Positions 23,561 to 31,468 of a stretch of 62,149 bases of DNA are shown piece after piece. How positions within the stretch are numbered: the stretch's first letter is position 1; each line of letters opens with the position of its first letter. Source of the stretch: an uncultured Collinsella sp. (GTDB lineage: Bacteria; Actinomycetota; Coriobacteriia; Coriobacteriales; Coriobacteriaceae); NCBI GenBank assembly GCA_902479095.1, contig CABSNL010000002.1, positions 1 through 62,149 of the forward strand, read 5' to 3'. The notes under the pieces are model-generated. The model ran no database searches, had not been told where the DNA came from, and saw only the letters and a program-made list of their open reading frames with translations. The translations under genes and the position numbers were made by a program.

Positions 23561-24721
23561 ATGCACAACATTCTGCAGTTCTCGCCACAACTAACCGCGC
23601 TTGAGTTTTTTTCAGGCATTGGCTTGGCTCGTGCCGGCATGGCAAAAGCCGGAATCAAAACAATCTGGGCAAATGACATAGACCATACTAAATGCGCCAT
23701 GTACAGCCAGTGTTGGGGCGATGAACATCTAGTCGAGCAGGATGTTCACACACTCGACCCCGACCTAATACCCCAAGCCGACATCGCATGGGCGTCAAGC
23801 CCTTGCACAAACTTATCTCTCGCGGGAAACAGGGAGGGACTTATCTCTGGCAAAGAGTCCAGTGCATTCTTTGGCTTTATTAAGGCCATCGAAGGAATGA
23901 GCGATCGTGCCCCGCGGGCACTTGTTCTCGAAAATGTCATCGGCCTTGCCACGTCTAATAACAGTGATGACTTTAGACTCGTTTGCCAGGAATTTAATCG
24001 TTTAGGCTATTCATGCGACGCCTATTTTATCGATGCACGGCACTGGCTTCCCCAGTCACGCCCCCGCATGTTTGTCGTCGGATTAAAAAACCCTCTTCCC
24101 AACAGCCGACTCGATTCCTCGCTTCGACCTGAAAAGGTCTCCTGGATTCACTCCGACCCTTCACTCATTACGCACGTCTCTCACCTAAACGAACCGAGCC
24201 CACTTCGCATGAGGGGCCTTGCAACGGTTGTTGAAAATATTCCCGAGGACGACAAGCGTTGGTGGAACAAAAACCAGGTGCAAGCATTTATCGACTCACT
24301 TGCACCGCATCAAGCAGAGCGCCTTCAGCGCTTCTTAAATGCCAAAGAAAAAATTGTTCGCACTGCTTACCGTCGCACGCGATCGGGTGTTGTGCGCTGG
24401 GAAATCCGTGAAGAAGAAATTGCCGGATGTCTAAGAACGGCTCGCGGCGGCTCATCAAGACAGGCAGTCGTTATATGCGAAAACGGAAAGATAGAAGTTC
24501 GCTGGATGACTGGAACTGAATATGCCCGTCTCCAAGGTGCTGACTCATGTCAGTTTAGCGGCTTCTCGGATGCTCAGATTCGCTACGCATTCGGCGATGC
24601 AGTTGCCGTGCCAGTTGTCACTTGGCTTATAAAAAATGCAGTCAAACCCGCGCTTATGTCTTCAAGGAACGGAGTGAACAATAATGGAAATGACCAATTG
24701 CTCCTTGGGCGAGCCCGATAA
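23561..24721 (+). CDS. DNA (cytosine-5)-methyltransferase
   Basis: A 386-residue C5 methyltransferase. Motif I is FFSGIGLARAGM (residues 16-27), motif IV SSPCTNLSLAG with the catalytic Cys, motif VI LVLENVIGL, motif VIII QSRPRMFVVG, and motif X YAFGDAVAVPVVTWL near the end. Motif IV has SPC rather than the more common PPC. The gene is clearly poorer in G+C than its neighbours, a sign of transfer. Its 3' end overlaps the next gene by 38 bases. Together they look like a type II restriction-modification pair inserted within the methionine genes. The recognition sequence cannot be told from sequence alone. Confidence 0.92.
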   Translation: MHNILQFSPQLTALEFFSGIGLARAGMAKAGIKTIWANDIDHTKCAMYSQCWGDEHLVEQDVHTLDPDLIPQADIAWASSPCTNLSLAGNREGLISGKESSAFFGFIKAIEGMSDRAPRALVLENVIGLATSNNSDDFRLVCQEFNRLGYSCDAYFIDARHWLPQSRPRMFVVGLKNPLPNSRLDSSLRPEKVSWIHSDPSLITHVSHLNEPSPLRMRGLATVVENIPEDDKRWWNKNQVQAFIDSLAPHQAERLQRFLNAKEKIVRTAYRRTRSGVVRWEIREEEIAGCLRTARGGSSRQAVVICENGKIEVRWMTGTEYARLQGADSCQFSGFSDAQIRYAFGDAVAVPVVTWLIKNAVKPALMSSRNGVNNNGNDQLLLGRAR

Positions 24722-25697
24722 AGGTATCTTGGATGCCATTGAACTCTGGTACGAATCCAAGCGCAACAAGCGAGGCAATGTCAACCGTAACGTTATGGCG
24801 GTTGGCATAGGCATAAGCGAGCTGCTGCAAAACCGTTTTCCGCTCACCGACGATTATGTGCAATCGGACAAGGGGAGCCAAGTACGAGGCCTAAGTGGAG
24901 CATGCATCAAAACAGTTTTAGCCAGACATGGGGAAACGCGTGCCTTCGCGTCAGAGGGCGGCAGAACCTCACGCGGCACACTCCCGATGGCGCTTGAGCT
25001 TGCCACAATTATCAACTCTGCCCTACCCAGTGACATTTGCGAAGACACTCGTCTTGAAGCTGCGAATGCAATCGCCAATTTCTTCGTCGAGCGAATCCAG
25101 GTCGATTTCTTTAACCGGCAGAGAATCAAAGTCGAAATCGATCTTCAAAAACCAATTTCTGTCATTGTCGATGATATCCTAGCCGAAGCAAGCCTACGGT
25201 CCGATAAGCCAACGGGTACCGTCGCACAGCACCTGGTAGGTGCAAAACTAGAGATGTTATTTCCAACCATAGAAATCGGAAAGGACAACTCAAACGCCGC
25301 CGACCAGCAGACAGACCGTTCTGGCGATTTCCAAATCAATGATGCTGCATTTCATGTGACTGTATCGCCAATGGCCAAATTGACCGATCGATGCCGAGAT
25401 AACATTCGAAATGGCATTCGGCCCATCGTCGTTGTCCCCCACGATAAAGTTTCCTTCGCTTACGGACTGTTCGAAAGTGAGGGACTCGGCAATCGCGTAC
25501 AGGTTATCGCGCTCGAATCGTTTATCGGCATCAATATTGAAGAGTTATCGTTCTACAAGCGAGGCCTAATTCGATTAAATGTCGCACGGCTTCTTGCCCA
25601 CTACAACAAGCGAATCGAAGATATCGAGCCCGACAAATCTCTTCAAATAGAAATTCCTCAGTGGGCTCTAGACGAAATGGATGCACATGGCGAATAG
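24684..25697 (+). CDS. Putative type II restriction endonuclease partner (DUF4928-like)
   Basis: A 337-residue protein overlapping the methyltransferase by 38 bases and sharing its low G+C. It resembles the DUF4928 group often found beside C5 methyltransferases. A stretch GDFQINDAAFHVTVSP near residue 214-229 could be a PD-(D/E)xK-like core, with Asp and Glu/Lys residues around it, but I cannot confirm the active site by eye. It begins MEMTNCSLGEPDKGIL, followed by a basic segment WYESKRNKRGNVNRN. The stop lies 17 bases inside metH. Family assignment is from memory of this gene pairing. Confidence 0.7.
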   Translation: MEMTNCSLGEPDKGILDAIELWYESKRNKRGNVNRNVMAVGIGISELLQNRFPLTDDYVQSDKGSQVRGLSGACIKTVLARHGETRAFASEGGRTSRGTLPMALELATIINSALPSDICEDTRLEAANAIANFFVERIQVDFFNRQRIKVEIDLQKPISVIVDDILAEASLRSDKPTGTVAQHLVGAKLEMLFPTIEIGKDNSNAADQQTDRSGDFQINDAAFHVTVSPMAKLTDRCRDNIRNGIRPIVVVPHDKVSFAYGLFESEGLGNRVQVIALESFIGINIEELSFYKRGLIRLNVARLLAHYNKRIEDIEPDKSLQIEIPQWALDEMDAHGE

Positions 25698-28254
25698 CTC
25701 AAACATACTTATCACTCATGATCTGGACGGTGCCGCGCTGGCGGCACCCGTTGATGCCGCACGTCGCAACGGTGCCACATACAAGACGCGCACGATCGAC
25801 GATCTGCGCATTAAGGACGATCGCCTGCGTGCGGCCATCGAGGGCACGGGACACCTGCTGTTCGACGGCGGCATGGGCACCATGTTGCAGGCCGCTGGCA
25901 TGAAGGCGGGCGCCCTGCCCGAGCTGCTCAACTTTGAGGAGCCCCAGGTCATTACCGACATTCAGCGCCAGTACGTCGAGGCTGGCTGCGACGTGATCAC
26001 CGCCAACACCTTTGGCGCCAATGCCCACAAGCTCGACGGCGCCGCCACCGTGGCAGATGTCTTTGCCACCGCTGTCGCCTGCGCCCGCGCGGCTGGTGCC
26101 CACTACGTCGCCGGCGATATCGGCCCCATCGGCGCGCTGCTTCGCCCCTTGGGTACCCTCAGCTTTGACGAGGCCTACGACCTCTTTGCCGAGGAAGTGC
26201 GCGCAGGCGTCGCCGCGGGTGTGGACCTCTTTATTATCGAGACTATGACCGACCTGGCCGAGATCAAGGCGGCGGTCCTCGCCTGCCGCGAGAACTCCGA
26301 CCTGCCCGTCTTTGCCACCATGACCTTTGAGGAAGACGGCCGCACCTTCTTGGGAACAAGCCCCGAGGTCGCCGCCATCACGCTCGATGCCATCGGCGCC
26401 GACGTTTTGGGCATCAACTGTAGCCAAGGACCGGCCGAGCTTCGAGGACTCGCCGCACGTATGCTCACCGTTACCGACAAGCCCGTTATGGTGCAGGCCA
26501 ATGCAGGACTCCCCCATGTGGACGACGACGGCAACACCGTCTTTGATATCCAAGCCCCCGAATACGCCGAGGCCGTCGCCGGCATGATCGCCGACGGCGT
26601 GAGCGTCGTGGGCGGCTGCTGCGGCACCACGCCGGCGCACATGGCAGCGCTGCGCACGCTTATCGATAACCACACGCCCAGCCCGCGCCACCGCAAGCCC
26701 AGTATGTCGGTCACGAGCGCCCAGACGGTCGTGGACCTTCCCTGTGACGGCCACAAGATCGCCGTCATCGGCGAGCGCATCAACCCCACCGGTAAAAAGC
26801 GCCTGCAGCAGGCCCTGCGCGACGGCGACCTGGACTACGTCGTGAGCCAGGGCATCAGCCAGCAGGAACAGGGCGCCGACATCCTGGACGTCAACGTGGG
26901 CCTACCCGAGATCGACGAGGTCAAGATCATCCAACAGGCCACCGAGCAGCTCCAGGGCTCCACGCTGCTGCCGCTGCAGATCGACTCCACCGACCCCGCC
27001 GCCGTCGAGGCCGCCGTGCGCCGCTACGCCGGCAAGCCCATCATCAACTCGGTCAATGGCAAGCAGCAGATCATGGATGAGATCTTTCCGCTGGTCGCCC
27101 ACTATGGCACCAACGTTGTCGGCCTTACGCTCGACGAAGGCGGCATCCCCGATACCGCCGAGGCTCGCTTCGCCATCGCCGAGCACATCGTGGCCGAGGC
27201 TGCCCGCTACGGCATCGGACCGGACCGCATCCTCATCGACTGCCTGGTCATGACCGCCTCGACCAATCAACGCCAGGCAGAGCAGATCCTGCGCGCCATG
27301 TCCCTGTGCAAGGAGCGCCTGGGCGTCAAATGCGCGCTCGGCGTGTCGAACATCAGCTTTGGCCTGCCTGCCCGCCCGCTGCTGGGCTCGGTCTTTTTGG
27401 CTGCCGCTTTTGGCGCGGGCCTGGACGCCCCCATCATGAACCCGGGCTCCAAGCGCTTTATGGATACCGTCTACAGCTATCGCGTCTTGAGCGTTGAGGA
27501 CGAGGGCTCGACCGGATACATCGAGCGCTACGCCGGCTGGACCGATCCGTATAAGATCGCCGCAAACCCGGCAGCAGCTCAGGCCGCATCGACCGACGCC
27601 GCGCCCGCTGCTGGCACCGCCGGCGCCGACGGCAACGACGACCCCATCCGCCACATGGTCGTCTCGGGCCGCAAAGGCGAGATCGCTGCCGAGACCGAGC
27701 GCCTGCTGGCCGACCACGACGCCATGGACCTCATCAACAATCACTTTATCCCCGCCCTCGACGAAGTTGGCGTCCTCTTTGACCAGGGCAAGTTCTTCTT
27801 GCCGCAGCTCATGGCCTCGGCCGAGGCCGCGCGCGTGGGCTTCGACACCATCAAGCGCCTGATGCCCGCCGGCGAGATTGCCGACAAGGGCAAGATCTGC
27901 GTGGCCACCGTCAAGGGCGACATCCACGATATTGGCAAGAACATCGTCAAAATGCTGCTCGACAACTACGGCTACACCGTCTTTGACCTGGGCCGCGACG
28001 TCGATCCGCAAGAGGTGCTCAAGACCGTCAAGGAGCGTGACATTAAGCTCGTCGGCCTCTCGGCGCTTATGACTACCACCGTCGTGGCCATGGAGGAGAC
28101 CATCAAGCTGCTTCATACTGAGGTGCCGGGCGTCAAGATCATCGTAGGCGGCGCCGTACTCACCCCCGAATACGCCAAGCAGATCGGCGCGGACTACTAC
28201 GCCAAGGACGCCGCCGAAAGCGCTCGTATCGCCGAAGAGGTCTTTGGGCAGTAA
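25681..28254 (+). CDS. metH: Cobalamin-dependent methionine synthase, lacking the activation domain
   Basis: An 857-residue enzyme transferring methyl from 5-methyl-THF to homocysteine via cobalamin. The homocysteine domain (about 55-330) has LLFDGGMGTMLQ and the zinc cysteines in GINCSQGP and VGGCCGTTPAHM. The pterin domain (350-620) has VIGERINPTGKKRLQQA. The B12 domain (640-857) has VKGDIHDIGKNIVKMLLDNY with the cobalt-ligand His. The C-terminal AdoMet domain is absent and is supplied by the gene at 22660. An N-terminal extension of about 55 residues precedes the first conserved motif. The start (25681 or 25687) lies inside the putative endonuclease gene and lacks a strong ribosome binding site. 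Confidence 0.93.
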   Translation: MHMANSSNILITHDLDGAALAAPVDAARRNGATYKTRTIDDLRIKDDRLRAAIEGTGHLLFDGGMGTMLQAAGMKAGALPELLNFEEPQVITDIQRQYVEAGCDVITANTFGANAHKLDGAATVADVFATAVACARAAGAHYVAGDIGPIGALLRPLGTLSFDEAYDLFAEEVRAGVAAGVDLFIIETMTDLAEIKAAVLACRENSDLPVFATMTFEEDGRTFLGTSPEVAAITLDAIGADVLGINCSQGPAELRGLAARMLTVTDKPVMVQANAGLPHVDDDGNTVFDIQAPEYAEAVAGMIADGVSVVGGCCGTTPAHMAALRTLIDNHTPSPRHRKPSMSVTSAQTVVDLPCDGHKIAVIGERINPTGKKRLQQALRDGDLDYVVSQGISQQEQGADILDVNVGLPEIDEVKIIQQATEQLQGSTLLPLQIDSTDPAAVEAAVRRYAGKPIINSVNGKQQIMDEIFPLVAHYGTNVVGLTLDEGGIPDTAEARFAIAEHIVAEAARYGIGPDRILIDCLVMTASTNQRQAEQILRAMSLCKERLGVKCALGVSNISFGLPARPLLGSVFLAAAFGAGLDAPIMNPGSKRFMDTVYSYRVLSVEDEGSTGYIERYAGWTDPYKIAANPAAAQAASTDAAPAAGTAGADGNDDPIRHMVVSGRKGEIAAETERLLADHDAMDLINNHFIPALDEVGVLFDQGKFFLPQLMASAEAARVGFDTIKRLMPAGEIADKGKICVATVKGDIHDIGKNIVKMLLDNYGYTVFDLGRDVDPQEVLKTVKERDIKLVGLSALMTTTVVAMEETIKLLHTEVPGVKIIVGGAVLTPEYAKQIGADYYAKDAAESARIAEEVFGQ

Positions 28255-28279
28255 CACAACGGAAACAACCGAGCACCAA

Positions 28280-28317
28280 AACGTGCCGCATGCGCCACTT
28301 GGCACGTGCGGCACGTT
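28280..28317 (+). terminator. Hairpin downstream of metH
   Basis: AACGTGCCGCA (28280-28290) and TGCGGCACGTT (28307-28317) pair exactly. No T-run follows, so it may be a weak terminator or an operator for the next gene, whose ATG is 45 nt away. Confidence 0.55.
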
Positions 28318-28362
28318 AGAATAGATAAGACTATGCTCGTTTTGGCAGATAGGAGCGCAAGG

Positions 28363-29727
28363 ATGGCGATCACGCCCGCAGAAATCGCGGAAACCCGCGG
28401 CATGGTTGAGGAGCAGAACCTCGACATCAGGACCATCACCATGGGTGTTTCGCTCATGGGTTGCGGTGACGAGAACCTCGACCGCATGTGCACGAAGATC
28501 TACGACCACGTGACGCACACGGCTGAGCATCTGGTCGAGACCGCCGAGAACCTCGAGCGCGAGTACGGTATCCCCATCGTCAACAAGCGCGTTTCCGTCA
28601 CCCCGGTGGCGCAGATCGCCGCGTGCTGCAAGGATGAGGACCTCACCCCCATCGCGCATGCCCTCGACCGCGCGGCCGAGACGCTCGGCATCGACTACCT
28701 GGGCGGCTTCTCCGCGCTCGTCCAGAAGGGCATCGGCGACGCCGACCGCCGCGTCATCCAGTCCATCCCCCAGGCGCTCGCCACCACGAGCCGCGTCTGC
28801 TCCAGCGTCAACGTCGCCAGCCTGCGCGCCGGTATCAACATGGACGCCGTGCTTATGGCCGCCCAGACCATCATCGATGCCGCTAAACTCACGGCCGACC
28901 AGGATTCCGTTGGCGCGTCCAAGTTTGTCTGCTTTGCCAATATGGTCGAGGACTCCCCGTTTATGGCGGGCGCCGTCCACGGCGGTGGCGAGGCCGACGC
29001 CGTCATCAACGTAGGCGTCTCGGGCCCCGGCGTTATGGCCGCAGCCCTGGAGACGCTGCCCGATTCCGCATCGATGATGGAGGTCGCCGAGAAGATTAAG
29101 CAGACCGCCTTTAAGATCACCCGTGCCGGCGAGCTCATGAGCCGTGAGGCAGCCCGCCGTCTGGGTGTCGAGAAAGGCATTGTCGACCTGTCGCTGGCTC
29201 CCACACCCGCCATCGGCGACTCCGTCGCGCGCATCCTCGAGATTATCGGTGTTGGCACCTGCGGTGGCCCCGGCACGACCTGCGCGCTCGCCATGCTCAA
29301 CGATGCCGTCAAGAAGGGCGGCGTCATGGCAAGCTCCAGCGTGGGCGGTCTCTCCGGCGCTTTCATCCCCGTGTCCGAGGACGCCGGCATGATCGCCGCC
29401 GTCGAGGCCGGCGCGCTTTCGCTCGAGAAGCTCGAGGCTATGACCTGCGTGTGCTCCGTCGGCCTGGACATGATCGCCATCCCCGGTGACACCCCGGTCG
29501 AGACCATCGCCGGCATCATCGCCGACGAGATGGCCATCGGCGTCATCAACAACAAGACCACGGCCGTCCGCGTGATTCCTGCCATCGGCAAGGGCGTGGG
29601 CGACTGCGTCGAGTACGGCGGCCTGTTCGGCCGTGCGCCCATCATGCCGGTGAACCCCAACGCCGGCACCGTGCTTGCCCACCGTGGTGGACGCTTCCCG
29701 GTGCCGCTGAACTCGCTGAAGAACTAG
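28363..29727 (+). CDS. UPF0210 / PFL-family protein
   Basis: A 454-residue soluble protein of the UPF0210 (DUF711) family, distantly related to pyruvate formate-lyase-like folds. It has MGVSLMGCGDENLDRMCTKI near residue 28, VNKRVSVTPVAQIAACC, a glycine-rich SSSVGGLSGAFIPVSEDAGM, and ends GTVLAHRGGRFPVPLNSLKN. The ATG at 28363 follows TAGGAG. The family's biochemical function is not established; in many genomes it lies beside a small ACT-domain protein, which is not present here. A 140-bp palindromic element follows 18 nt after the stop. Confidence 0.9.
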   Translation: MAITPAEIAETRGMVEEQNLDIRTITMGVSLMGCGDENLDRMCTKIYDHVTHTAEHLVETAENLEREYGIPIVNKRVSVTPVAQIAACCKDEDLTPIAHALDRAAETLGIDYLGGFSALVQKGIGDADRRVIQSIPQALATTSRVCSSVNVASLRAGINMDAVLMAAQTIIDAAKLTADQDSVGASKFVCFANMVEDSPFMAGAVHGGGEADAVINVGVSGPGVMAAALETLPDSASMMEVAEKIKQTAFKITRAGELMSREAARRLGVEKGIVDLSLAPTPAIGDSVARILEIIGVGTCGGPGTTCALAMLNDAVKKGGVMASSSVGGLSGAFIPVSEDAGMIAAVEAGALSLEKLEAMTCVCSVGLDMIAIPGDTPVETIAGIIADEMAIGVINNKTTAVRVIPAIGKGVGDCVEYGGLFGRAPIMPVNPNAGTVLAHRGGRFPVPLNSLKN

Positions 29728-29745
29728 CTGAGGGGTTTGAGCGAG

Positions 29746-29885
29746 GAGCCCCGCCGCCGGACGGCAGACATATAAGGTCGCCTGCTCGGACAGTCCTGAC
29801 TCGCACGGAGAGCACATTAAGTGCTCTCCGGCTCGTGCGGAACTCGCGATCGACCTTATATGTCTGCCGTCCGGCGGCGAGGCTC
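29746..29885 (+). ncRNA. 140-bp nested palindrome, copy 1 of a 3'-UTR element family
   Basis: The outer arms 29746-29780 and 29851-29885 pair at 34 of 35 positions, 28 of them unbroken. Inside lies a 60-nt core (29786-29845). Read in the direction of the upstream gene it begins TCGGACAGTCCTG, has a hairpin closed by GAGAGCAC-ATTAA-GTGCTCTC, and ends CGTGCGGAACTC. The same ends, loop and length occur in the element at 50682-50820, while arms and stem differ. It begins 18 nt past the UPF0210 stop. No reading frame is credible. A structured RNA is inferred; the palindrome and the shared core are seen directly. Confidence 0.7.
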
Positions 29886-30051
29886 CCGCACAACGGGACC
29901 TCGGTTGGGTTCTATCCCGGTTGCAGTCGCTTCGCTCCTGCACCGCATGGTCGATACGGCGGTTTGGCGTTGGATCGGTTCTTTCTGATATATGCTGGTT
30001 GCGGCTCTTCTTTTGGGAGGGGTCGCTTTTTTGTTGTGAGGGGGATGGCCC

Positions 30052-30939
30052 GTGGCTGATAGAGGAATTCAATCTGAGCTGCTTTCTGCGGATTGGAATG
30101 GCGAATGGATGCGTCTGCAGGCCGCTCGGCATCGGGCTGATGATTCTTTTGAGTGGGATAAAAGGGCTCGGCATTTTCGGCCGCTTGAGACTGCCCCTTA
30201 TGCTCGGGATTTTATGAAGCTGTTGGCGCTTGAGCCCGGCGAGTCGGTGCTTGATATGGGGTGTGGGGCTGGGTCGATTGCTATTCCGCTTGCTCAGGCT
30301 GGGCATTCCGTGATTGCTGCCGACTTCTCTCCTGCCATGTTGGGCACGCTTGATGCCGGCATTGAGTATTACGGGCTCGAAGATCTTATTACACCGCTTG
30401 AGCTTGCTTGGGATGATGATTGGGATTTGGTTGGACCGGTCGTGAAAGCGATAGATGTTGCCTTTGCCAGTCGGTCGGTTACGACGACCAATCTAAAAGG
30501 TGCGCTTGCCAAGCTTGACCGTACGGCTCGTCGGCGTTGTGCTGTCACGATGGTCGCCAACTCCAGCCCGCGCTATGATCTGCACCTGATGAACGCTATC
30601 GGTGCCTCGGTTACCTGCAGTAATGGCTTTGTGTACGCCTTCAACATCCTCATTCAGATGGGTGCGTTGCCGCAGGTTACGTACTTTGAATCGCCTCGTC
30701 GCGATACCTTCGATAACCTCGAGGCAGGCGTGGCGGACTTTTCCCGCATGCTCGAGCGTGGCAACGAGGATAAGATCGACCGCCTGCGCGATTACATCGC
30801 CCAGCACATGATCGAGAACCCCCATGCCGGTGAGCCGGGCTCCAAGGGCGTGCCGCAGGGTCACTATATGCTCGATCATGTCCGCAAGGTTCGTTGGGCG
30901 TTTATTGCATGGGAGCCGGTATCTGCGCCCAGCTCATAG
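30052..30939 (+). CDS. SAM-dependent methyltransferase, class I
   Basis: A 295-residue protein with motif I VLDMGCGAGSIAIPLAQAG near residue 66, followed by VIAADFSPAMLGTL (acidic motif II). The substrate is unknown. The start is GTG at 30052 with GAGGGGG upstream. The first 120 or so codons favour T-ending codons and are less GC-rich than the second half and than neighbouring genes, which may point to recent acquisition or recombination within the gene. The element of 29746-29885 and a further 166 bases without a recognised gene lie upstream. Confidence 0.85.
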   Translation: MADRGIQSELLSADWNGEWMRLQAARHRADDSFEWDKRARHFRPLETAPYARDFMKLLALEPGESVLDMGCGAGSIAIPLAQAGHSVIAADFSPAMLGTLDAGIEYYGLEDLITPLELAWDDDWDLVGPVVKAIDVAFASRSVTTTNLKGALAKLDRTARRRCAVTMVANSSPRYDLHLMNAIGASVTCSNGFVYAFNILIQMGALPQVTYFESPRRDTFDNLEAGVADFSRMLERGNEDKIDRLRDYIAQHMIENPHAGEPGSKGVPQGHYMLDHVRKVRWAFIAWEPVSAPSS

Positions 30940-31097
30940 CCTGTTCGCAGCCCGCGCCGCCCACTCACTCGGCATCCGCATTCTTTTTGAACTGGGCAAA
31001 CGCGCTCCACACCGCGCCGTTCCTGCGCTATCGTGGGACAGCTCACGTAGATTAAGGCCCCATTGCGGGGCGCCCCATACATAGAAAGCGAGAACCC

Positions 31098-31397
31098 ATG
31101 GCACTGACAGGAGCACAGGTCAAGCAGCTTCGCAGCATGGCCCATCACCTCAACCCCGCCATCATCATCGGCAAGTCCGACGTCAACGAGGGCACCGTCG
31201 AGCAGACGGTCGCCTACCTGGAGAAGCACGAGCTCGTTAAGTGCTCCGTGCTCGATGGCTCCAGCCTTTCCGCCCGCGAGGCCGCCGAACAGCTCGCCGA
31301 GCGTTGCCATGCCGAGGTCGTCCAGGTCATCGGCCGCAAGTTCTCGCTGTATCGCGAGTCCTCGCGCAAGGACATCGAGAAGATCAAGCTCGTCTAA
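31098..31397 (+). CDS. yhbY: YhbY-family RNA-binding protein (CRM domain)
   Basis: A 99-residue single CRM/YhbY domain. MALTGAQVKQLRSMAHHLNP starts it, IIGKSDVNEGTVEQTV contains the GxxG-type loop, and VVQVIGRKFSLYRES is the conserved end. YhbY associates with pre-50S ribosomal particles. It is followed by a strong terminator at 31436-31468, so it appears to be a short transcript of its own. Confidence 0.92.
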   Translation: MALTGAQVKQLRSMAHHLNPAIIIGKSDVNEGTVEQTVAYLEKHELVKCSVLDGSSLSAREAAEQLAERCHAEVVQVIGRKFSLYRESSRKDIEKIKLV

Positions 31398-31435
31398 GAG
31401 CCAATGATCCGGCGAGCCAACACATAGCAAGCTTA

Positions 31436-31468
31436 CGGGTGCCCAAGTACTTCGGGCGCCCGTTTTTT
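31436..31468 (+). terminator. Terminator after yhbY
   Basis: CGGGTGCCC (31436-31444) pairs with GGGCGCCCG (31454-31462) with one G-T position; TTTTTT follows. It overlaps the stop of the convergent regulator gene. Confidence 0.88.

Noticed and set aside
26902..30306. 1134-residue frame on the minus strand
   Set aside because: It is the antisense shadow of metH and the UPF0210 gene, in which high G+C content removes stops; it even crosses the 140-bp palindrome.
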